DNA of 14,676 bases from Ilumatobacteraceae bacterium (lineage in GTDB: Bacteria > Actinomycetota > Acidimicrobiia > Acidimicrobiales > Ilumatobacteraceae), in the NCBI GenBank assembly GCA_021741795.1, contig JAIOXC010000024.1:1-14676 (forward strand), written 5' to 3'. Below the pieces are notes generated by a model. It saw only the letters and a list, made by a program, of their open reading frames with translations. It was not told where the DNA came from and searched no databases. Numbering within the stretch: the first letter of the stretch is position 1; every line of letters starts with the position of its first letter. The position numbers were made by a program, and so were the translations under genes. This document shows positions 7,946 to 14,402 of the stretch, one piece after another.

Positions 7946-7950
7946 CCTTT
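7946..7950 (-). promoter_or_regulatory. Ribosome binding site of the terC-like gene (AAAGG)
   Basis: On the minus strand AAAGG is followed by AAAA and the ATG at 7941. Good Shine-Dalgarno matches are uncommon in this window, so this one supports independent translation initiation at this start. Confidence 0.55.
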
Positions 7951-7967
7951 GACCTCTCGGGTTTTAT

Positions 7968-7989
7968 GCCGAAACTATTTAGTTTCGGC
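7968..7989 (-). repeat. Perfect inverted repeat (hairpin) across the ppdK stop codon
   Basis: Arms GCCGAAACTA (7968-7977) and TAGTTTCGGC (7980-7989) are exact reverse complements separated by TT. In the minus-strand mRNA the last sense codons of ppdK (Ala-Glu-Thr-Lys) form the left arm and loop; the TAG stop opens the right arm. ATAAAACCC follows on that strand, so there is no U-run. On the plus strand TTTACTT follows. It may be a U-tract-less terminator, an attenuation or processing hairpin that lowers terC-dnaG-sigma expression relative to ppdK, or an mRNA 3'-end stabiliser. The structure is seen directly; the role is inferred. Confidence 0.7.
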
Positions 7990-10671
7990 TTTACTTCCCC
8001 CGATGATCGCTTGCGCTGACGCAAGTCGGGCTATAGGAATACGATACGGCGAACACGACACGTAGTCAAGTCCCGCGCGATAAAACAGTCCGATTGATTC
8101 TGGATCGCCACCATGTTCCCCGCACACACCAAGTTTGATTCCGCGTTTTGCCTTGCGACCACGTGCGGCGGCAATTTTCACAAGTTCACCAACTCCAACT
8201 TGGTCAATGGTCTCAAAAGGATTTCGCTTTAGTAGGCCGGCTTCTAAATATGCAGGCATCATGCGACTTTCCACATCGTCACGACTGAAACCAAACGTCA
8301 TTTGAGTCAGGTCGTTGGTGCCGAAACTGAAGAAGTCGCTGATCTCGGCCAACTCAGCCGCAACAAGTGCAGCACGCGGTGTTTCAATCATCGTGCCGAT
8401 AGTCACCTTTGGACGCTTCGACTTCTTGAGTGATTTCTTCACGCCAGACTTTGCGTCCGGCTTGAGTTGCTTCGAGTGATCCAAAATTTCTTGTTCGACC
8501 CAACTGCGGGCCAGAGCCAACTCTTCTTTTGTCACGGTGAGCGGAATCATGACTTCCACAATTGGAGAAAAACCCTCGCTGGCAACAATGTCGGCCGCTG
8601 CCAGTAACGCCCGTACCTGCATTGCATACAAGCCCGGCTTAATCACGCCGAGACGAACACCCCGTGTGCCAAGCATTGGGTTGACTTCGGCCCACGAATG
8701 CGCTGCATCCATCAGTTTGGATTCCTCAGTAGTGAGACCAACAGTTGCCTTCTTGATCTCGAGCTCATCAACTCGCGGCAAAAACTCGTGCAATGGTGGG
8801 TCGAGCAAGCGAACAGTGACAGGCAATCCGCTCATCGCACGCAGCAATGCAGCGAAGTCTTCGGTCTGCACTTTGCGCAATTCGTCCAACGCTGCTGCTT
8901 CATCTGCTGGAGTACTTGCCAAAATCATGCGCCGCACTACTGGCAAGCGATCAGGCGCCAAAAACATGTGCTCAGTGCGGCACAATCCAATACCTTCTGC
9001 CCCATATTCACGCGCCTTTGCGGCATCCTCATCGGTGTCGGCATTTGCACGCACCGCAAGCTTTCCTTTTCGAATTTCGTCCGCCCACTTCAAGATGGTG
9101 TGGAACTCTTTTGTTGGTTCGGCAGCAGCAAGTGTCATCGCGCCAATCATCACTTCGCCAGTTGTGCCATCTAGTGAAATGACATCTCCTTCACGCACAA
9201 CCGTGTCACCAACGGTGAACATTTTGCCGTCAATATGCACGGATTCTGCGCCAACAATTGCTGGTGTTCCCCATCCGCGAGCAACCACAGCAGCGTGACT
9301 CACGAGTCCGCCGCGAGCAGTCAAGATGCCTTTTGCAACCATCATTCCATGCACGTCTTCCGGACTCGTCTCGCTGCGTACCAAAATGACAGCCTCGCCA
9401 CGTCCAGCTGCAGCAGCCGCATCATCAGCGGTGAAATACACAGCACCAACAGCAGCGCCAGGCGATGCAGCAAGACCCTTTGTCAGTGCCTTCGACTTGT
9501 TTGCAAACTGCGGATGCAACACCTGATCGAGATGCTCGGCCGCAACGCGCATCAGCGCATCTTTCTTTGAAATCTTCCACGCTGCTTTACCACTGCCAGT
9601 TGGCTTCGTCATGTCAACCGCCATGCGCAGTGCAGCAGCACCTGTGCGCTTGCCAACTCGCGTTTGCAGCATCCACAACTTGCCTTGATCAATCGTGAAC
9701 TCAGTGTCACACATGTCTTTGTAATGACGCTCAAGTCGATCAAAGATTGTCATCAACTCTGCGTGGATCGTCGGAAACTGACGTTTGAGGTCGTCGAGCG
9801 TTTCGGTGTTGCGAATGCCAGCCACAACGTCTTCACCCTGAGCATTAACAAGGAAGTCGCCGTACGGTTTGTTTTCACCGGTTGCTGCGTTGCGAGTGAA
9901 ACCCACACCCGTACCCGAGTTGTTGTCGCGGTTTCCAAACACCATTGCTTGCACGTTTACTGCTGTGCCCAAATCGTGACTGATTTTTTCGCGCACGCGA
10001 TATGCAATTGCTCGCGCACCATTCCACGAACGAAACACCGCCTCAATTGCGCCACGCAACTGCTTCATCGGATCTTGTGGGAATTCGCGACCAGTCTCGG
10101 CCTTGACGACTTGTTTGTACGTCTCACACAACGTCTTCAACGCCGATGCTGGCAAATCGGCATCACTCTTTACCCCAGCAGATTTCTTTGCCTCATCAAA
10201 TGGATGCTCAAACTTTGCGCCATCAATGCCGAGCACAATGCGTCCGTACATCGAAATAAAACGACGGTAGCTGTCATATGAAAAACGCTCGTCGTTGGTG
10301 GTGCGAGCCAAACCAACCACGCTCTTGTCATTCAGACCCAGGTTGAGAACCGTGTCCATCATGCCTGGCATCGAAAACTTGGCACCCGAGCGCACCGACA
10401 CCAACAACGGACTTGACGGATCACCCAAACGCGCTTTCATTTTGCGCTCGAGTGCTGCAACCTGCAGTGTGATCTCTTTGTCAAGACTCTTTGGCCACCC
10501 ACCATGCATGTAGTCGCGACACGCATCGGTGGTCACCGTAAATCCGTGTGGCACTGGCAAATGCAGCACGCTCATCATCTCTGCCAAGTTGGCACCCTTG
10601 CCGCCCAGCAAGTCTTTAAGACTCATCGGCGATTTGCGGTGCTTGTGATCAAAAGCGTAGATGTACGTCAT
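7975..10671 (-). CDS. ppdK: Pyruvate, phosphate dikinase (PPDK)
   Basis: This 898-aa enzyme interconverts pyruvate, ATP and phosphate with PEP, AMP and pyrophosphate. The N-terminal ATP-grasp part shows LLGGKGANLAEM (21-32), SVRSGAKFSMPGMMDTVLNLG (92-112) and SGTGVGFTRNAATG (252-265). The swivelling domain carries the phospho-accepting H459 in ARGGLVSHAAVVARGWG (452-468). The PEP/pyruvate barrel ends with the catalytic C850 in LGVCGEHGGDPES, after FSFGTNDLTQMTFGFSRDD (781-799). The residue two before the histidine is V457, where plant and many bacterial enzymes have the Thr phosphorylated by the PDRP regulator. A lysine-rich stretch (about 731-755) precedes TIGTMIETPRAAL and looks like an insertion. 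The ATG follows ygfZ by 9 bp without a Shine-Dalgarno; TAGAAT lies 6 nt upstream. Confidence 0.97.
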   Translation of the reverse strand: MTYIYAFDHKHRKSPMSLKDLLGGKGANLAEMMSVLHLPVPHGFTVTTDACRDYMHGGWPKSLDKEITLQVAALERKMKARLGDPSSPLLVSVRSGAKFSMPGMMDTVLNLGLNDKSVVGLARTTNDERFSYDSYRRFISMYGRIVLGIDGAKFEHPFDEAKKSAGVKSDADLPASALKTLCETYKQVVKAETGREFPQDPMKQLRGAIEAVFRSWNGARAIAYRVREKISHDLGTAVNVQAMVFGNRDNNSGTGVGFTRNAATGENKPYGDFLVNAQGEDVVAGIRNTETLDDLKRQFPTIHAELMTIFDRLERHYKDMCDTEFTIDQGKLWMLQTRVGKRTGAAALRMAVDMTKPTGSGKAAWKISKKDALMRVAAEHLDQVLHPQFANKSKALTKGLAASPGAAVGAVYFTADDAAAAAGRGEAVILVRSETSPEDVHGMMVAKGILTARGGLVSHAAVVARGWGTPAIVGAESVHIDGKMFTVGDTVVREGDVISLDGTTGEVMIGAMTLAAAEPTKEFHTILKWADEIRKGKLAVRANADTDEDAAKAREYGAEGIGLCRTEHMFLAPDRLPVVRRMILASTPADEAAALDELRKVQTEDFAALLRAMSGLPVTVRLLDPPLHEFLPRVDELEIKKATVGLTTEESKLMDAAHSWAEVNPMLGTRGVRLGVIKPGLYAMQVRALLAAADIVASEGFSPIVEVMIPLTVTKEELALARSWVEQEILDHSKQLKPDAKSGVKKSLKKSKRPKVTIGTMIETPRAALVAAELAEISDFFSFGTNDLTQMTFGFSRDDVESRMMPAYLEAGLLKRNPFETIDQVGVGELVKIAAARGRKAKRGIKLGVCGEHGGDPESIGLFYRAGLDYVSCSPYRIPIARLASAQAIIGGSKAETK

Positions 10672-10677
10672 CTAGCC

Positions 10678-10683
10678 ATTCTA
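10678..10683 (-). promoter_or_regulatory. Possible -10 element (TAGAAT) overlapping the ygfZ-like stop, upstream of ppdK
   Basis: The TAG stop of the ygfZ-like gene begins TAGAAT, followed by GGCTAG and the ppdK ATG. TAGAAT is close to consensus TATAAT and sits 6 nt before a start that has no Shine-Dalgarno. A 5-bp inverted repeat, TCTAG/CTAGA with a 5-nt loop (10671-10685), overlaps the same bases. Confidence 0.35.
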
Positions 10684-11490
10684 GAGGGGCAAAATTTCTC
10701 CGTATGGGTCGCTTATTTCGACTCCCCGTTTGATCAAGGCGAGCGCAATCATGCCCGACACCGTGGTGTATTTTCCCACTACTTCGCCGTTCACCAATAC
10801 TTCATCTTGTGGATGTGTGCCAGAGGCACAAATTACCCTGCACAATCTGCGCGGTGCCATAGATCCTCGGGAATCCATTCGTTCCACCAGTTCTTGACCC
10901 GGATAACAACCCTTAGTAAAACTCACCGCCACTTCGACCACGCTTGTTTCTGCAGGGATCATCTCGGTCGTGATGTCGACACCCATCTCTGGCCACAATG
11001 CTCGCACTCGAGATTCCAGCAATTCTGCTTCGGATCCCTCCCGCAATGTTGCGGGTAAGACCATAGTGGGTGAAAAAATGTCGAATGCTGACCCATCACA
11101 CCGCCATGCAGGTATGGCGCCACTGACATCGAGCGTCTGAGCAATATTTGTCCGTGCAGCCGTCTCGGTGCTGCGCACTGCACGCCATGTTTGACGCTGC
11201 AATTCGATCTCGGCATTGACTCGGATCTTGAAACGACTCAGTCGCGCAACAGTTGACTCACCAAAGCCCGGATCACAGTCCAACACAAAACGATCGGCTG
11301 CTGCACATGTCACTCGCAGTAGCGAATCAACTTTTCCGGTTGGCTGCAAGAGCAATGACATCCGTACATCGCCGGGTTGCATGGATGCGATGTCTTGGCT
11401 GAGTTGTGAGTGCAGGTATGTTTTGGCATCCGAACCAGTCACGGTGATCACATCACGTTCAATGGATTTCCAAAACCATAAATTACTCAA
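10681..11490 (-). CDS. ygfZ: YgfZ/GcvT-type folate-binding protein (Fe-S cluster maintenance)
   Basis: The 269-aa protein has the YgfZ signature KGCYPGQELVERMDSRG (193-209) with the conserved cysteine C195. The N-terminal pattern RDVITVTGSDAKTYLHSQLSQDI (12-34) is typical of the family. YgfZ proteins are relatives of the glycine-cleavage T-protein that bind tetrahydrofolate and help keep or repair certain 4Fe-4S enzymes. The conserved Cys separates it from true aminomethyltransferases. The chosen start is TTG at 11490, 10 bp after the trpE stop; no suitable ATG or GTG lies before the conserved N-terminal block. A GTGAG about 10 nt upstream is a poor Shine-Dalgarno. It stops 9 bp before ppdK. 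Its Fe-S clients could include the nearby endonuclease III, but nothing in the sequence proves this. Confidence 0.9.
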   Translation of the reverse strand: MSNLWFWKSIERDVITVTGSDAKTYLHSQLSQDIASMQPGDVRMSLLLQPTGKVDSLLRVTCAAADRFVLDCDPGFGESTVARLSRFKIRVNAEIELQRQTWRAVRSTETAARTNIAQTLDVSGAIPAWRCDGSAFDIFSPTMVLPATLREGSEAELLESRVRALWPEMGVDITTEMIPAETSVVEVAVSFTKGCYPGQELVERMDSRGSMAPRRLCRVICASGTHPQDEVLVNGEVVGKYTTVSGMIALALIKRGVEISDPYGEILPL

Positions 11491-11500
11491 TTGCGATTTC

Positions 11501-13021
11501 TCACTTTTTCTCAGATGCAGTTTTGCGCGCTGCAGTCATGCGTCGTGCAGCAGGAATCGCGGCCATCAATGCTGCAGTCTTGTTGAAGCACTCCAAATCT
11601 TCGTCTTCGGGGATGCTGTCAGCAACAATGCCAGCACCAGCCTGCAACGACGCGCCGTGCTCACCAATAAACATGGTGCGAATTGCGATCGCGGTATCCA
11701 AGTTGCCACAGAAGTCCACATAGCCAACAACTCCCGCGTATGGTCCGCGCTTGACAGGCTCGAGTTCGTCAATGATCTCCATCGCTCGCACTTTGGGCGC
11801 TCCACTCACGGTGCCGGCCGGCAATGTTGCGCGCAATACATCGATCGGTCCAAGTCCATCCAACAACTCACCCGATACTTGTGACGTCAGGTGCATCACA
11901 TGGCTGTAGCGCTCAAGCGACATGAACTCGTCTACATTCATCGATCCAAACTTGGCAACACGACCAACATCGTTGCGCGCCAGATCCACCAACATCACAT
12001 GCTCGGCAATCTCTTTTGGGTTTTCCTTCAACTCTGCTGCCAATTTACGATCCTGCTCTTGGTCAACACCGCGCTTGCGAGTGCCCGCAATTGGTCGACT
12101 CACCACTTTGCCATCGCGCAACTGCACCAACGGCTCTGGAGAGCTACCAACAATGGTCAATTCGGGATGCTTGACGTAATACATATACGGACTCGGGTTG
12201 ACTTGTCGCAACACTCGATACACGTCAAACGGGTCGGCATTCAGTCGAAGATCAAACCGTTGTGAGAGCACAACTTGAAAAATATCTCCAGCCTGGATGT
12301 GCTCCTTAGCCGCCAAGACAGCTCGTTGATAAGAGTTGCCATTCTTCGCTGGATCAAATTTTGATTTGTAGTCATCGGCCTGAGGAGGTTCAACTGCCAC
12401 ATATGACAACGGCTTCGTTAAGTCCGCTACCGCTTTTTTAATCCGCTCAATCGCGGCATCATAAGCGGCATTGATCTCAACGTTGTTCATCTTGATCAAC
12501 GGAACGCTCTCGAGCAAGTAAACGCGCTGTCTCCAGTGATCAAAAGCGGCAAGAGATCCAATAACACTGATAGTCGCATCAGGCAACTTGCGATCATCGC
12601 GCGGTGTGTTTGGCAAATGTTCAACCTCACGCACAATGTCATAACCCAAGAATCCCATCAGCCCACCCTGCAGCGGAGGCAAATCTTTCATTACGGGTGC
12701 CTTATAGATCTTGAGGAGGGACTCCATTGCCGCCAACATGCCCTTGTCCAGCACCACGCCACTCGGGATCTCGCCAGTTGTGGTAATCATGCCGTTACGC
12801 AACACGAGTGTGGCGAGTGGATTGCGTCCAACAAACGAATACCTGCTCCAACGCTCACCATTCTCGACCGATTCAAGTAAAAACCCTGGCTCGTCACCGA
12901 CAAGTTTCATATATGCAGCAACAGGTGTCTCCATGTCGGCCAACACTTCCGTCCACACAGGCACAACGGTGTGGGCAATGGAGAGCAGGTGAAAATCTTC
13001 GCGACTTGGAAAAAACTTCAT
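11501..13021 (-). CDS. trpE: Anthranilate synthase component I (TrpE)
   Basis: The 506-aa enzyme converts chorismate to anthranilate using ammonia from the glutaminase subunit TrpG, the first step of tryptophan synthesis. The N-terminal domain holds the tryptophan-binding motif LLES (48-51) followed by RYSFVGRNP (60-68). The other half of the feedback site is NPSPYMYY (275-282). Chorismate-binding motifs are PIAGTRKRG (310-318), ENPKEIAEHVMLVDLARND with H341 (333-351), PAGTVSGAPK (401-410) and GAGIVADS (462-469). The retained effector motifs predict inhibition by tryptophan. Its ATG shares one base with the groES-like stop (TGATG), so translation is likely coupled. No trpG, trpD, trpC, trpB or trpA follows, and no leader peptide or attenuator can fit before it. 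The C-terminal tail is Lys/Ala-rich and may be disordered. Confidence 0.96.
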   Translation of the reverse strand: MKFFPSREDFHLLSIAHTVVPVWTEVLADMETPVAAYMKLVGDEPGFLLESVENGERWSRYSFVGRNPLATLVLRNGMITTTGEIPSGVVLDKGMLAAMESLLKIYKAPVMKDLPPLQGGLMGFLGYDIVREVEHLPNTPRDDRKLPDATISVIGSLAAFDHWRQRVYLLESVPLIKMNNVEINAAYDAAIERIKKAVADLTKPLSYVAVEPPQADDYKSKFDPAKNGNSYQRAVLAAKEHIQAGDIFQVVLSQRFDLRLNADPFDVYRVLRQVNPSPYMYYVKHPELTIVGSSPEPLVQLRDGKVVSRPIAGTRKRGVDQEQDRKLAAELKENPKEIAEHVMLVDLARNDVGRVAKFGSMNVDEFMSLERYSHVMHLTSQVSGELLDGLGPIDVLRATLPAGTVSGAPKVRAMEIIDELEPVKRGPYAGVVGYVDFCGNLDTAIAIRTMFIGEHGASLQAGAGIVADSIPEDEDLECFNKTAALMAAIPAARRMTAARKTASEKK

Positions 13022-13347
13022 CAGATATATAACCCAGTGCTTGCTTCAATACGAGTGGCAGCAACGGCATGAATATCACGCTCTCGCAACATGATGTAGT
13101 CCTGTCCACCAACCTCGACTTCGTAGCGATCGTCTGGGCTGAACAACACACGATCGCCTGTTTCTGCTGCGCGCACGTTTTGCCCCATGGCCACTACTTC
13201 GGCCCACACCAACCGTTTGGCTACCTGTGCAGTTGCCGGAATCACGATTCCGCCGTGAGAACGTCGCTCATTTTCGCCTTGGGGTATACGCACCAACAAA
13301 CGATCGTTGAGCATCTTGATTGGAAGTTTTTCGGGGGCTCCAGTCAC
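13021..13347 (-). CDS. groES: GroES-like co-chaperonin, probably a GroES paralogue
   Basis: With the start at GTG 13347 the protein has 108 residues. LPIKMLNDRLLVRIP (8-22) aligns with the IKPLHDRVLV start of GroES. GGIVIPATAQ (32-41) matches the mobile-loop region, ETGDRVLF (62-69) the VGDKVLF motif and YIMLRERDIHAV (84-95) the C-terminal strand. It differs from textbook GroES: AKRLVWAEVVAMG replaces the usual EKPQ.GKVVAVG region, there is a short C-terminal extension, and no groEL is adjacent. I recall similar proteins as second GroES copies in Actinobacteria. A longer reading from ATG 13428 would overlap the upstream gene by 68 bp; starting at ATG 13314 would lose the conserved PIK. TACCCT lies 7 nt before the GTG; there is no Shine-Dalgarno. 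Confidence 0.85.
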   Translation of the reverse strand: MTGAPEKLPIKMLNDRLLVRIPQGENERRSHGGIVIPATAQVAKRLVWAEVVAMGQNVRAAETGDRVLFSPDDRYEVEVGGQDYIMLRERDIHAVAATRIEASTGLYI

Positions 13348-13354
13348 GGTCGTC

Positions 13355-13360
13355 AGGGTA
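13355..13360 (-). promoter_or_regulatory. Possible -10 element (TACCCT) upstream of the groES-like GTG
   Basis: On the minus strand TACCCT directly follows the TAG stop of the 83-aa gene; then come GACGACC and the GTG at 13347. The 7-nt spacing fits a leaderless start and is weak support for GTG 13347 over the other candidates. Confidence 0.28.
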
Positions 13361-13612
13361 CTAGCGCCCTTGGCGTGCCGCACGTTGCACAAGCCGCAGA
13401 GCGGTATTGAGCCCCCGCTCGGCTTCATACATTGCAGTCAACAGGTCGTCTCCCGCGTCAGCATTCTTTGGGTCACGTATTGCCATCAGTCGCGACGCAC
13501 CGAGCGAAGACAATCGTTCCCTGCAACGGTCGAGCGTGTCGGCGATTGCCGCGAGTTCGGCTTTTGTGCTCTCGGTGTTTGCTGTGCCATCGTTGGAGGT
13601 TTTTTTCGGCAT
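13361..13612 (-). CDS. Uncharacterised small helical protein (83 aa)
   Basis: I do not recognise this protein. It has 83 residues, no signal peptide and no transmembrane segment. After a polar Lys/Thr/Asn leader (1-17) come two predicted amphipathic helices: about 18-46 (ELAAIADTLDRCRERLSSLG) and about 57-80 (DLLTAMYEAERGLNTALRLV), joined by a DPKNADAG turn. This suggests a helical hairpin, possibly a protein-binding or dimerising module. It has a single cysteine (C30) and no metal or catalytic motif. The ATG lies 2 bp after the nth stop, and its own stop is 13 bp before the groES-like GTG, so it is locked between them in one unit. Reality as a gene rests on this tight fit and the in-strand reading, not on homology. 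A role with the GroES-like protein is only a guess from position. Confidence 0.7.
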   Translation of the reverse strand: MPKKTSNDGTANTESTKAELAAIADTLDRCRERLSSLGASRLMAIRDPKNADAGDDLLTAMYEAERGLNTALRLVQRAARQGR

Positions 13613-13614
13613 CG

Positions 13615-14373
13615 TTATCTGGCTTTCTTTGTTTTCTTCAATTTTCCATATGGCATCTCTGATGATGGGCAGATATCTGCGAGCTCACACACATCACACT
13701 TTGGCTTCTTTGCATCACACACTCGGCGCCCATGCAAAATCAGTCTCAAACTAAATCCACCCCAATCTTTCGGGTCAAACATTGCATTCAACTCGTATTC
13801 CACCTTGACGGGATCTTCTTCTTTCGTCAGACCAAGTCGGCGTGACAGTCTTCCCACATGCGTGTCAACCGGAAGTCCGGGTAAATCAAACACCACACTC
13901 CGCAACACGTTTGCAGTCTTGCGACCAACACCTGGAAGAGTCACCAAGTCTTCGATGGCACTCGGCACTTCACCATCGAATCGCTCCATTACATTGCGCG
14001 CCATACCCACCAAATTTTTTGCTTTGGTTGCATAAAAACCTGTGCTGCGTACAAGTTCTTCTACTCGCGACACATCGGCAACCGCCATCTTTTGTGCTGT
14101 TGGAAATTCCGCGAACAAAGCAGGCGTCACCATGTTGACGCGCGCATCAGTACATTGCGCCGACAAAATAGTTGCACTCAATAATTGAAACGCAGTTTCG
14201 TGAGTGAGTTCACAAATTGGCGCGCCATAAATATCTTTCAGTCTGCTCAATATTTCTGCTGAGCGATCAAGAATTTTCGGATTGACTTTTTTAGATGCCT
14301 CGGCTTTTTTTATTGCACTGACTTTTGCCGCTGCCTTTGCGCGCGTTGGTGTAGTAGTCACAGTGCCGAACAC
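13615..14373 (-). CDS. nth: Endonuclease III (Nth), bifunctional DNA glycosylase/AP lyase
   Basis: It removes oxidised pyrimidines and cleaves abasic sites in base-excision repair. The helix-hairpin-helix is LPGVGRKTANVL (146-157) with the catalytic lysine K152; the catalytic aspartate is D170 in VDTHVGRLSRRLGL. The 4Fe-4S loop is complete: C219, C226, C229, C235 with the C-x6-C-x2-C-x5-C spacing. At 252 aa it exceeds the E. coli enzyme (211 aa). The extra part is an Ala/Lys-rich N-terminal tail (about 1-35) and a basic C-terminal KKTKKAR, both likely to add DNA affinity. The outermost start is GTG 14373. GTG at 14361 (beginning MTTTPTRAK) is a serious alternative, because TAGTGT lies 8 nt before it. 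It is first in the array; mshD starts divergently 29 bp away. Confidence 0.95.
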   Translation of the reverse strand: MFGTVTTTPTRAKAAAKVSAIKKAEASKKVNPKILDRSAEILSRLKDIYGAPICELTHETAFQLLSATILSAQCTDARVNMVTPALFAEFPTAQKMAVADVSRVEELVRSTGFYATKAKNLVGMARNVMERFDGEVPSAIEDLVTLPGVGRKTANVLRSVVFDLPGLPVDTHVGRLSRRLGLTKEEDPVKVEYELNAMFDPKDWGGFSLRLILHGRRVCDAKKPKCDVCELADICPSSEMPYGKLKKTKKAR

Positions 14374-14375
14374 TA
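14370..14375 (-). promoter_or_regulatory. Possible -10 element (TAGTGT) for a leaderless nth start at GTG 14361
   Basis: On the minus strand TAGTGT is followed by TCGGCACT and the GTG at 14361. If real, it drives nth and perhaps the array below, and the start at GTG 14373 would be wrong. No -35 was recognised, and the gap to mshD is very short. Confidence 0.28.
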
Positions 14376-14389
14376 GCGATTGGCGCAGA

Positions 14390-14395
14390 TATCCT
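14390..14395 (+). promoter_or_regulatory. Possible -10 element (TATCCT) for a leaderless mshD
   Basis: TATCCT is followed by GAGAGTT and the mshD ATG at 14403. The 7-nt spacing suits transcription starting at the ATG. GAGAG lies only 2 nt before the ATG, too close for a good Shine-Dalgarno. Any -35 would fall inside the nth coding start; none is obvious. Confidence 0.3.
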
Positions 14396-14402
14396 GAGAG
14401 TT

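Noticed and set aside
7942..7974. yybP-ykoY manganese riboswitch before the terC-like gene
   Set aside because: Only 33 bp separate it from ppdK, far too short for this riboswitch, and the conserved loops are not seen.
8537..9298. 253-codon open frame on the plus strand, opposite ppdK
   Set aside because: It is antisense to strongly conserved PPDK sequence, Ser/Thr/Ala/Ile-rich with no recognisable motif, as expected of a mirror frame of a GC-balanced gene. Other antisense frames in ppdK (for example 9664-10281) are rejected for the same reason.
10671..10685. TCTAG/CTAGA inverted repeat at the ygfZ/ppdK junction
   Set aside because: A 5-bp stem arises easily here because two CTAG tetramers lie at the stop and just before the start; noted with the -10 candidate but not listed as a separate structure.
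11216..11884. 222-codon plus-strand frame crossing the ygfZ/trpE junction
   Set aside because: It lies opposite two well-supported genes, shows no domain pattern and has Cys/Arg/Ser-rich content typical of a shadow frame.
13022..13100. Tryptophan attenuator or leader peptide before trpE
   Set aside because: trpE overlaps the groES-like stop by one base; there is no intergenic leader, no Trp-codon run and no alternative hairpins.
13348..13428. N-terminal extension of the GroES-like protein to ATG 13428
   Set aside because: The added 27 residues overlap the 83-aa gene by 68 bp and do not resemble any GroES N-terminus; GTG 13347 fits better.
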